A DNA stretch of 9,412 nt, from the NCBI GenBank assembly GCA_900543175.1, contig UQQO01000089.1:1-9412 (forward strand), written 5' to 3'. The notes beneath the pieces are model-generated. The model ran no database searches. It was given only the letters and a program-made list of their open reading frames with translations, and was not told where the DNA came from. The first letter of the stretch is position 1. The number at the start of each line of letters is the position of its first letter. This document shows positions 1 through 6,224 of this stretch, one piece after another. Both the position numbers and the translations under genes were made by a program. Origin of the DNA: an uncultured Fusobacterium sp. (lineage in GTDB: Bacteria > Fusobacteriota > Fusobacteriia > Fusobacteriales > Fusobacteriaceae).

Positions 1-1
1 A

Positions 2-40
2 TATGATATATTGAAAGGTAGATAACAATTTTTGTTTAAC
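2..40 (+). promoter_or_regulatory. Possible -10 element and short inverted repeat upstream of bioB
   Basis: A TATGAT hexamer (2-7) could be a -10 element whose -35 lies outside the window. Just downstream is a short imperfect dyad, GATAACAA (21-28) and TTGTTTAAC (32-40), whose AACAA/TTGTT core pairs perfectly across three bases. A dyad just after a -10 box is where a repressor could act, and biotin operons are often controlled by BirA. However, the half-site spacing does not match the BirA operator known from Gram-positive bacteria (about 14-16 bases between TTGTTAAC-like arms). The regulator is therefore unknown and the call is weak. Confidence 0.25.
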
Positions 41-56
41 AAAGGAGTACAAAATA

Positions 57-1043
57 ATGAAAAATTTTATCAAAAAATTAAAGGAGAAAATTCTATCAGA
101 TAAAAAAATAGATTTTGAAGAAGCTGAAAAGTTAATTGAGATAAAAATAGATGATAGTGATAGTTTAAATGAACTATTTTCTTCAGCTGATGAAATACGT
201 AAAAATTTTTGTGGAGATAGTTTTGATCTATGTACAATTATAAATGCAAAATCAGGTAAGTGTAGTGAGGATTGTAAATATTGTGCTCAGTCTAGCCACT
301 TTAAAACAAATGCTAGTATATATCCTTTAGTAAGTGAAGATAAAGCTCTTGAAGAGGCTAAAAAAGTTGAAGGAGAGGGGGCACATAGATTTTCCCTTGT
401 AACAAGTGGAAAAGGGGTTCTAGATAATAGTGAAGAACTAAAAAAGCTAGAAAATATCTATAAAAAATTAAAAGCAGAAACTACTCTTTCTCTCTGTGCA
501 TCACATGGAATTTGCAGTAAAGAGGTATTAGCTAAATTAAAAGAATCAGGAGTTACAACTTATCATCACAACCTTGAAGTTTGTGCAGATTTCTATCCTA
601 GTATCTGCTCAACACATACACATGAAGATAGAATTAAAACTGTTTTAGCTGCTAAAGAGGTTGGTTTAAAAGTGTGTAGTGGTGGGATTTTAGGCTTAGG
701 TGAAACACCTATTGATAGAATAAAACTTGCCTTTGAGCTAAGAGAATTAGATATTGATTCTGTACCTATCAATATTTTAACCCCTATACCTGGGACACCT
801 CTTGAAAACTCTCAAGAGATAGAACCTCTTGAGCTTGTAAAAACTATGGCAGTTTTTAGATTTATTCTACCTAATAAAGCTTTGAGATATGCAGGTGGTA
901 GGGTAAAACTTAGAGAGTATCAAAGCTTGGGGATAAGAGCTGGAATTAACTCAGCTTTAACAGGAAACTTTTTAACTACAACAGGAAATACAATTGAAAG
1001 TGATAAAAAAATGATAAGAGGCGAGGGATATGAAATTAAGTAA
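57..1043 (+). CDS. bioB: Biotin synthase BioB, variant lacking the first auxiliary-cluster cysteine
   Basis: Radical SAM enzyme that inserts sulfur into dethiobiotin to form biotin, the last step of the pathway; cytoplasmic. The 328 residues cover the full family length. The [4Fe-4S]/SAM motif CxxxCxxC is C69, C73, C76. The BioB signature KVCSGGILGLGE is at 206-217, YHHNLE at 169-174, and the conserved arginine region LRYAGGR at 276-282. Aligned by eye to E. coli BioB, C147 matches Cys128, C207 matches Cys188 and R277 matches Arg260. The position of Cys97, a ligand of the sulfur-donating [2Fe-2S] cluster, is S113 (HRFSLVTSGKG). Extra cysteines are C153, C176 and C184. This pattern resembles the anaerobe-type BioB described from Blautia obeum with a different auxiliary cluster (from memory). 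The start is ATG with AAAGGAG at 41-47. It is the first gene of bioBDA, and its last 14 bases overlap bioD. Confidence 0.97.
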   Translation: MKNFIKKLKEKILSDKKIDFEEAEKLIEIKIDDSDSLNELFSSADEIRKNFCGDSFDLCTIINAKSGKCSEDCKYCAQSSHFKTNASIYPLVSEDKALEEAKKVEGEGAHRFSLVTSGKGVLDNSEELKKLENIYKKLKAETTLSLCASHGICSKEVLAKLKESGVTTYHHNLEVCADFYPSICSTHTHEDRIKTVLAAKEVGLKVCSGGILGLGETPIDRIKLAFELRELDIDSVPINILTPIPGTPLENSQEIEPLELVKTMAVFRFILPNKALRYAGGRVKLREYQSLGIRAGINSALTGNFLTTTGNTIESDKKMIRGEGYEIK

Positions 1044-1722
1044 AGGATACTTTGTAATAGGAACAGATACAGGAATAGGAAAAACTTATGTAAGTACTCT
1101 TTTATTTAAAGGAGTTAGTAAAATAGGTGGGACTTACTATAAACCAGTTCAAAGCGGAGCTTTTGAGATGTTTGGTAAATTAATATCTCCAGATGTTGAG
1201 TTTATGTGTGAGTTTAATAAGATACCATATAATAGTGAGATGACTACATATCTTTTAAAACCAGAGGTTTCTCCACATTTAGCTGCTGAAATTGATGAAG
1301 TTGAAATTGATCCAGAAAAAATTAAAAATGATTGGTTAGAATTAAAAGAGAGATATAGTACAATTATTGTAGAGGGAGCAGGGGGATTGTATGTTCCTAT
1401 AATAAGAAATAGATTCTATATGTATGATCTGATTAAATTATTAGAGACTCCAGTAATTCTTGTTTCTAGTAATCGTGTAGGAACTATTAACCACACTATG
1501 ATGACTATAAATTGTCTAAAAAATATGGGTATCAAAGTGCAAGGAATAATCTTTAATAAGATAGAGAAAAATTTTGATAGAACTGGATATGAAAATGATA
1601 ATATAAAGGTTATCCAAGATATGAGTGGTATTAAAAATATGATGATTTTAGATTTTGAGCAGGAAAGTTTTGATCAAGAGGAATTGATTAGATTTTTAGA
1701 GTTAAGAGAGGAAGAAAAATAA
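1030..1722 (+). CDS. bioD: ATP-dependent dethiobiotin synthetase BioD
   Basis: Closes the ureido ring of dethiobiotin from 7,8-diaminopelargonate, CO2 and ATP; cytoplasmic, normally a homodimer. The 230-residue length is normal for the family. Visible motifs are the Walker A loop GTDTGIGKT at 11-19, YYKPVQSG at 36-43 (K38 and S42 match catalytic E. coli Lys37 and Ser41), SPHLAA at 81-86, EGAGGLYVP at 115-123 (metal- and substrate-binding acidic loop) and FNKIE at 175-179, in the nucleotide-base-binding region. The ATG lies inside the end of bioB (14-base overlap) behind GAGGCGAGGG (1018-1027), so translation is probably coupled. Its own stop shares one base with the bioA start (TAATG). This order places the last three biotin steps in one transcript. 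No unusual residue was seen. Confidence 0.97.
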   Translation: MKLSKGYFVIGTDTGIGKTYVSTLLFKGVSKIGGTYYKPVQSGAFEMFGKLISPDVEFMCEFNKIPYNSEMTTYLLKPEVSPHLAAEIDEVEIDPEKIKNDWLELKERYSTIIVEGAGGLYVPIIRNRFYMYDLIKLLETPVILVSSNRVGTINHTMMTINCLKNMGIKVQGIIFNKIEKNFDRTGYENDNIKVIQDMSGIKNMMILDFEQESFDQEELIRFLELREEEK

Positions 1723-3083
1723 TGAAAGAATTAACAGAACTTCAACAAAAAGATTTACAATATATTTTTCACCCTTGTTCACAGATGAAAGATTATGAAA
1801 ATCTTCCCCCAATGGTGATAAAAAAAGCTAAGGGGATATATTTAGAAGATGAACTAGGTAACAGATACATGGACTGTGTTTCTAGTTGGTGGGTAAATCT
1901 ATTTGGACACTGTAATGATAGAATAAATAAGGTTATTTGGGAGCAGATAAACAATCTTGAACATGTACTTTTTGTAAACTTTTCCCATGAGCCAGCTATT
2001 GAATTAGTTGAAAGATTACATAAAGTTGTACCAAAAGGGATAGATAAATTTTTATTTGCTGATAATGGTTCTTCAAGTATTGAAATGGCATTGAAATTAA
2101 GCTTTCAATATCATCAACAAACAGGAGCAAAGGAGAAGAAAAAATTTATCTCTTTAGCAAATGCTTATCATGGAGAAACAATAGGAGCTTTAGGGGTAGG
2201 AGATGTAGATATATTTACCTCTACATATAGACCTTTGATAAAAGAGGGGATAAAAGCTAAAGGACCAGATTGTTTCTATTGTCCTTTTAAGAAAAATTTT
2301 GATTGTTGTGAAGCTGAATGTTTCAGTGATATGGAAAATATTATTGAAAACAATCATAAAGAGATAGCTGCTGTTATAATTGAACCTATGGTGCAAGGTG
2401 CAGCAGGAATGAAGATATACTCTCCTAAATATATAAAAAAATTGAGAGAGATTACAAAAAAATATAATATCCATCTTATAGCTGATGAGATTGCTATGGG
2501 ATTTGGAAGAACAGGAAAGATGTTTGCTATGGAACATGCTGGAGTTAGTCCAGATATAATGTGTATGGCAAAGGGGCTTTCAGCAGGTTACTACCCTATG
2601 TCAATTATCGGTATAACTAATGAGATCTATGATGCTTTCTATTGTGACTATTTAGAGGGAAAATCTTTTTTACACTCTCACACATACTCTGGTAACCCTA
2701 TTGGTTGTAGAATTGCTGTGGAAGTTTTAAAGATATTTGAAGAGGAAAAGATTTTAGATGTTGTTGCTAAAAAGGGAGAGTATCTAAGAAAAAAAGCTAC
2801 CGAACTTTTTGCTAATCATCCAAATGTTGGTGAATATAGGCAAATAGGTTTAATAGGTGCTTTGGAATTTGTAAAAGATAAAGATACAAAGGAACTTTTC
2901 GATTCAAAGGAGAGAGCAGGATATGAAATATATAAGATTGCTCTTAAAAAAGGAGCATTGTTAAGACCTTTAGGAAATATAATCTATTTTATGCCACCAT
3001 ATATAATAACTGAAGAGGAAATTGATAGAATGCTTACTATTTGTAAAGAGTCTATTGATGAGTATCTAGCTAATAAATTATAA
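1722..3083 (+). CDS. bioA: 7,8-diaminopelargonate aminotransferase BioA
   Basis: Class III PLP aminotransferase that converts 7-keto-8-aminopelargonate to 7,8-diaminopelargonate, the substrate of the BioD encoded just upstream. Visible are SSWW at 54-57 (substrate pocket), NGSSSIE at 115-121 (PLP phosphate binding), AYHGET at 148-153 (Y149 stacks on PLP), the PLP-nitrogen aspartate D255 in IADEIAMGFGRTG, and the Schiff-base lysine K284 in MAKGLSAGY. R415 in LRPLGNIIYFMPP matches E. coli Arg391, which binds the substrate carboxylate. A cysteine-rich insert at 184-200 (C184, C187, C195, C196, C200) also occurs in other BioA proteins as far as I recall. The E. coli Tyr17 position (HPYTSM) reads HPCSQM here, giving C19. 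The amino donor (SAM or lysine) cannot be read from sequence. ATG overlaps the bioD stop, with a GAGAGGAAG ribosome binding site at 1706-1713. Confidence 0.97.
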   Translation: MKELTELQQKDLQYIFHPCSQMKDYENLPPMVIKKAKGIYLEDELGNRYMDCVSSWWVNLFGHCNDRINKVIWEQINNLEHVLFVNFSHEPAIELVERLHKVVPKGIDKFLFADNGSSSIEMALKLSFQYHQQTGAKEKKKFISLANAYHGETIGALGVGDVDIFTSTYRPLIKEGIKAKGPDCFYCPFKKNFDCCEAECFSDMENIIENNHKEIAAVIIEPMVQGAAGMKIYSPKYIKKLREITKKYNIHLIADEIAMGFGRTGKMFAMEHAGVSPDIMCMAKGLSAGYYPMSIIGITNEIYDAFYCDYLEGKSFLHSHTYSGNPIGCRIAVEVLKIFEEEKILDVVAKKGEYLRKKATELFANHPNVGEYRQIGLIGALEFVKDKDTKELFDSKERAGYEIYKIALKKGALLRPLGNIIYFMPPYIITEEEIDRMLTICKESIDEYLANKL

Positions 3084-3108
3084 TATACCTACCAAATTTA
3101 TTAGCTAG
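3066..3108 (+). repeat. Perfect 14-bp inverted repeat spanning the bioA stop codon
   Basis: CTAGCTAATAAATT (3066-3079) and AATTTATTAGCTAG (3095-3108) are exact reverse complements separated by 15 bases. The left arm encodes the last codons of bioA and the loop contains its stop. In RNA this forms a hairpin at the 3' end of the biotin operon. No T-run follows (the next bases are CATATCCAG), so it is not a standard intrinsic terminator. It may stabilise the message end, assist termination, or be the footprint of a past insertion or rearrangement. Confidence 0.6.
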
Positions 3109-3132
3109 CATATCCAGTTCCTCATTTAACTA

Positions 3133-3297
3133 ATGATTCTAAAATTTGAGTCTACTGCTTTAGGTTATAATTTTTCAATGTTACGTTTAGGAATTAATAT
3201 TATTGGTATACCTTTAATAGCTTTTATAATAAATCTATTTTTAAAAGAGGAAGACAGAGAGGAGATCTATCAATTAGCTCAAGAGAAAAATATTTAA
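3133..3297 (+). pseudogene. C-terminal remnant of a membrane permease
   Basis: A 54-codon open frame whose translation ends in one hydrophobic helix (MLRLGINIIGIPLIAFIINL, about residues 16-35), followed by a charged tail (KEEDREEIYQLAQEKNI). This looks like the last transmembrane segment and cytoplasmic tail of a multi-pass permease. The preceding ESTALGYNFSM suits the loop before such a helix. The frame is closed by a stop at 3127-3129, there is no ribosome binding site before the ATG, and no more of the protein was found between bioA and here. I read it as the tail of a deleted gene. The family is uncertain; a half-size ArsP/YraQ-type permease is a guess. It ends four bases before a terminator, as an intact gene's end would. 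Confidence 0.45.
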
Positions 3298-3300
3298 TTT

Positions 3301-3344
3301 AAAAGGACTAACTAAATCCCTTAATGATTTACTTAGTCCTTTTT
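3301..3344. terminator. Bidirectional intrinsic terminator between the bio region and the minus-strand regulator
   Basis: AAAAGGACTAA (3301-3311) pairs with TTAGTCCTTTT (3333-3343). After one C-C mismatch, TAAATC (3313-3318) pairs with GATTTA (3326-3331) around a 7-base loop. A T-run follows on the plus strand, and the A-run at the left arm gives a T-run on the minus strand. It sits four bases after the permease remnant and eight bases past the stop of the minus-strand gene, so it can end transcription from both sides. Confidence 0.85.
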
Positions 3345-3352
3345 AGCTATAA

Positions 3353-4462
3353 TTACTCTAAGGAAACTATGCCCCAAAATTTATCTTTAAAAAATATAAG
3401 GATATTTTTACTGTCTAAGGGATTAAATTTAACTGTCACTGTTTCCCCTTCAAAATCTTTCAATCTTTCGTCACTATATATTAAATTATTAACCCTTATT
3501 GAGTTTCTAGTTACCTTCCTATTAACTTCCTGTAAAAAAACATCAAGATTCCTAATATAATTTAGACTTTCTAAAGAATCGTTATTATATATAAAATTAT
3601 ATTTAGGATTTTCAAGATAGATATATGAATTTAGAAACTCCTTTAACTCTTCATAAGATAATTTTTTCTCTCTTTCAGAATAAAATTTTTCAATATCCTC
3701 TATAAGATAATCTATAAACTTTAGTATCTCTTTATTCTCAGTAAAATATTCTGAAACCTTAATTCCTAAATTATCATAGATATTTTTTAGTATCTTTTTA
3801 TTATTTATATTTTCAGAAGAGACTAAAATATCTTGTGGTTTGATATATTTATTATTAAAAATAGAGATCTTTAATAGTGTTTCTCTAATAAAAGCAAGAA
3901 GTACATATAAATTTGATTGGGTATAATTTAATTCAAAACTTATGGGTTTCATATCTGCCACATCTAAAGATATAAGAAGCTGAGGGGCAATTTTTTCATC
4001 TTCATTATCAGAAACTAAAATATATAGTGGTATCTCTAAAATCAAATATACCAAATTTTCTTTTTTTATTTTTTTCAAATGAAAAGAGGTAGATTTATTA
4101 AAGAATCCATCAAGATTACTAACTATCCTATAAAAAGTTGGATAGCTTATATTATATTTAAAAGATAGTTTTTTTATAAAGATAGAGTATAGTTGTGAAA
4201 TCTTTGTTTCTTCACACTCACGACAAAACTCCTCTATAATTTTAATCCCTTTATTATCTACTTTTCTAAAGGAATCTTTATCATTTCGTTGCTTTTTATC
4301 CAGTCCTAAGACTCCATTTTTTTTATAAGCATTAACCCATCTTTTAAGAGTAGCATAAGAGATTCCACTCTCCTCTTCAATAGTTTTTAATTTTTTTTCT
4401 TTTCTTAAAAAAGGCTCAATTATTTTGAAACGCTGTATCTGTAATTCTTTTTCTTTCTCCAA
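3353..4462 (-). CDS. Transposase-derived helix-turn-helix protein with degenerate DDE core and Mu-C domain
   Basis: A 369-residue protein with the domain order of IS481/Mu-type transposases. There is a helix-turn-helix at about 8-58 (TIEEESGISYATLKRWVNAY), a second DNA-binding helical region at about 71-120, an RNase-H-like core at about 134-265, and a Mu transposase C-terminal beta-barrel at about 316-365 (LIYSDERLKDFEGETVTVKFNP). In active relatives the core carries D, D and E. Here the segments expected to hold them read LILEIPLYILV, ILVSSENINN and TENKEILKFI, and no convincing triad remains. No terminal repeats or target duplication flank it. It is divergent from the PTS gene and shares its control region, so my inference is a domesticated transposase acting as regulator. 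The start is TTG at 4462: no ATG or GTG lies in frame upstream, and a weak GGTGA precedes it. Known family members could also simply be dead transposases. Confidence 0.7.
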   Translation of the reverse strand: MEKEKELQIQRFKIIEPFLRKEKKLKTIEEESGISYATLKRWVNAYKKNGVLGLDKKQRNDKDSFRKVDNKGIKIIEEFCRECEETKISQLYSIFIKKLSFKYNISYPTFYRIVSNLDGFFNKSTSFHLKKIKKENLVYLILEIPLYILVSDNEDEKIAPQLLISLDVADMKPISFELNYTQSNLYVLLAFIRETLLKISIFNNKYIKPQDILVSSENINNKKILKNIYDNLGIKVSEYFTENKEILKFIDYLIEDIEKFYSEREKKLSYEELKEFLNSYIYLENPKYNFIYNNDSLESLNYIRNLDVFLQEVNRKVTRNSIRVNNLIYSDERLKDFEGETVTVKFNPLDSKNILIFFKDKFWGIVSLE

Positions 4463-4485
4463 TTTTTTGACTTCACCACACTTAA

Positions 4486-4521
4486 ATAAATATAGTATTA
4501 ATTAGATAATACTATATTTAT
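4486..4521. repeat. Perfect 15-bp palindrome, probable operator
   Basis: ATAAATATAGTATTA (4486-4500) and TAATACTATATTTAT (4507-4521) are exact reverse complements separated by ATTAGA. It covers the -10 box, part of the spacer and the predicted transcription start of the minus-strand regulator gene, and it lies about 70 bases upstream of the PTS promoter -35. Its position suits autorepression by the adjacent DNA-binding protein. No T-run follows on either strand, so it is not an intrinsic terminator. Confidence 0.6.
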
Positions 4522-4534
4522 CAAAAAAAATCAA
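4506..4534 (-). promoter_or_regulatory. Promoter of the transposase-derived regulator
   Basis: Reading the minus strand, TTGATT (4534-4529) is followed after 17 bases by TATTAT (4511-4506), which places the start of transcription near 4499 and gives a leader of about 37 bases. The -10 box and part of the spacer lie inside the palindrome at 4486-4521. Confidence 0.6.
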
Positions 4535-4591
4535 CTTATTCTAATATAACATCTTCTAATTTAAAAAAGCTCATTTTATTCGAAAAAAAAC

Positions 4592-4649
4592 TTGACATTT
4601 TTTTAAAAAAAGATTATTATCAGAAATATAAAACAAAAACTTAAGGAGG
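4592..4649 (+). promoter_or_regulatory. Promoter and ribosome binding site of the PTS gene
   Basis: TTGACA (4592-4597), 17-base spacer, TATTAT (4615-4620): a near-consensus housekeeping promoter with transcription expected from about 4627. AAGGAGG (4643-4649) is five bases before the ATG. The leader of about 28 bases is too short to hold the antiterminator/terminator pair (RAT site) that controls ptsG in Bacillus, so control is more likely at initiation. Confidence 0.8.
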
Positions 4650-4654
4650 AAGAA

Positions 4655-6145
4655 ATGAAAATTTTTGCAGAAGTACAAAAAGTTGGAAAAGCTTTAATGA
4701 CACCAGTTGCAATTCTTCCAGCAGCAGGACTATTTCTTGCTTTTGGAAATAAACTACAATATCCTTTAATGGAGCAAGCAGGACAGGTAATTTTTAGTAA
4801 CCTTCCTTTACTTTTTGCAATAGGAGCAGCTATCGGTTTAGTTGGAGGAGATGGAGTTGCAGCTCTATCAGCAGTAGTAGCTATATTGATTATGAATACA
4901 ACAATGGGAATTGTGTCAGGAGCAGCAGCAGGGTTAGCAGCTGGAGATGCCTCTTATGCTATGGTATTAGGGATTCCTACTCTACAAACAGGAGTGTTTG
5001 GAGGACTAATAGCAGGGGTTATAGCTGCTATCTGTTATAATAAATTTTATAAAACTGAATTACCTCAATTTTTAGGTTTCTTTGCTGGAAAGAGATTAGT
5101 TCCAATAGTTACAGCAATAATTGCTTTTTTAGTAGGTTTAGCAATGCCAATTATATGGCAACCTGTACAAACAGGGTTAGCTCATCTTTCATATCTTGCA
5201 AATGAAGTTAATACAAATGTATCAACTTTTATCTTTGGAGTAATTGAAAGAGCTCTTATTCCTTTTGGACTTCATCACATATTCTATGCACCTTTCTGGT
5301 ATCAATTTGGTGAGTATACAAATAAGGCTGGAGAGATAGTTAATGGAGATCAAGCTATTTGGTTTGCTATGCTTAGAGATGGAGTTACTAATTTTTCAAG
5401 TACAACATATCAAGGAGCAGGAAAATTCTTAACAGGAAAATTTGTATTTATGATGTTTGGTTTACCAGCAGCAGCTCTTGCAATGTATCAAGAAGCTAGA
5501 CCTGAAAATAAAAAAGTTGTAGGAGGAATTCTTTTCTCTGGAGCTTTAACAGCATTTTTAACAGGAATTACAGAACCATTAGAGTTTTCATTCCTATTTG
5601 TAGCTCCTATTCTTTATGGAATTCACTGTATTTTTGCAGGACTTTCATTTATGTTAATGAATCTATTTAATGTAAGAATAGGTATGACTTTTTCAGGAGG
5701 ATTTATTGATTATATAGCCTTTGGAGTTTTACCAGGTACAACAGGTTTTGAAACTAATTGGTATATGGTAATTATTGTAGGTTTATGCCTATCTGTAATC
5801 TACTATTTTGGTTTCAGATTTGCAATTAGAAAATTTAATCTAATGACTCCAGGAAGAGAAAAAGTTGAGACAAGTGAAGTTAAAAATGAAAAAGAGATTA
5901 AAAGTGATGAACTTGCAGTAGGGGTACTTGAAGCATTAGGAGGAAAAGATAACTTAATCTCTCTAGATGCTTGTATCACAAGATTGAGAGTAGAGGTAAA
6001 AGATACTAAAAATGTTAATGAGAATGCTTTAAAATCTCTAGGAGCTTCAGGGGTTTTAAAAGTAGGAAGCAATGGTGTTCAAGCTATTTTTGGAGCAAAG
6101 GCACAATTTATATGTAATGATCTTAAAAAAATAACAGGTATTTAA
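4655..6145 (+). CDS. PTS EIICB permease, glucose/N-acetylglucosamine family (PtsG-like)
   Basis: Inner-membrane sugar transporter that phosphorylates its substrate during uptake. The 496 residues align by eye with E. coli PtsG along the whole length: [17 protein letters not shown] (9-25), [16 protein letters not shown] (61-76), [12 protein letters not shown] (140-151), the sugar-site motif [11 protein letters not shown] (204-214) and [15 protein letters not shown] (304-318). A charged linker (about 398-418) leads to EIIB, with the phosphorylated cysteine C440 in [10 protein letters not shown] and GVQAIFG at 474-480. There is no EIIA domain and none nearby, so phosphate must come from an EIIA encoded elsewhere, as for E. 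coli PtsG with Crr. Glucose is the likeliest substrate; N-acetylglucosamine or maltose-type sugars remain possible, so no symbol is given. It is divergent from the transposase-derived protein, its likely regulator. Confidence 0.93.
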   Translation: MKIFAEVQKVGKALMTPVAILPAAGLFLAFGNKLQYPLMEQAGQVIFSNLPLLFAIGAAIGLVGGDGVAALSAVVAILIMNTTMGIVSGAAAGLAAGDASYAMVLGIPTLQTGVFGGLIAGVIAAICYNKFYKTELPQFLGFFAGKRLVPIVTAIIAFLVGLAMPIIWQPVQTGLAHLSYLANEVNTNVSTFIFGVIERALIPFGLHHIFYAPFWYQFGEYTNKAGEIVNGDQAIWFAMLRDGVTNFSSTTYQGAGKFLTGKFVFMMFGLPAAALAMYQEARPENKKVVGGILFSGALTAFLTGITEPLEFSFLFVAPILYGIHCIFAGLSFMLMNLFNVRIGMTFSGGFIDYIAFGVLPGTTGFETNWYMVIIVGLCLSVIYYFGFRFAIRKFNLMTPGREKVETSEVKNEKEIKSDELAVGVLEALGGKDNLISLDACITRLRVEVKDTKNVNENALKSLGASGVLKVGSNGVQAIFGAKAQFICNDLKKITGI

Positions 6146-6179
6146 AAAGGGCTATAAGGGAAAAAGGGATTAGAAATAG

Positions 6180-6222
6180 AAAAAGAGTTGAAAAATCGAA
6201 AATGATTTAACAACTCTTTTTT
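6180..6222. terminator. Bidirectional intrinsic terminator between convergent PTS and acyl ligase genes
   Basis: AAAAAGAGTTG (6180-6190) pairs with CAACTCTTTTT (6211-6221). Inside, after a 2x2 internal loop, AAATC (6193-6197) pairs with GATTT (6204-6208) around a 6-base loop. A T-run ends the right arm, and the left A-run provides the T-run on the minus strand. It lies three bases beyond the stop of the minus-strand ligase gene and 34 bases beyond the PTS stop, so it serves both. Confidence 0.9.
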
Positions 6223-6224
6223 AT

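Noticed and set aside
21..40. BirA operator for the biotin operon
   Set aside because: The half-sites resemble TTGTTAAC but are too close together and point the wrong way for the known operator; the full upstream region is outside the window.
2190..2537. Minus-strand open frame inside bioA
   Set aside because: It is antisense to a fully conserved aminotransferase region including the PLP-binding part, has no ribosome binding site, and its composition is that of a reverse-strand shadow.
3324..3560. Plus-strand open frame over the end of the transposase-derived gene
   Set aside because: It starts within the terminator hairpin and is antisense to the Mu-C domain coding sequence.
3301..4521. 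Intact insertion sequence around the transposase-like gene
   Set aside because: The inverted repeats at the two ends (3301-3343 and 4486-4521) are each self-contained hairpins and unrelated to each other; no matching terminal repeats or target duplication were found, and the catalytic residues look lost.
4621..4654. RAT-type antiterminator leader before the PTS gene
   Set aside because: The leader after the predicted start is only about 28 bases and contains no terminator hairpin.
5803..6072. Minus-strand open frame inside the PTS EIIB region
   Set aside because: It is antisense to the conserved EIIB domain, with no start signals.
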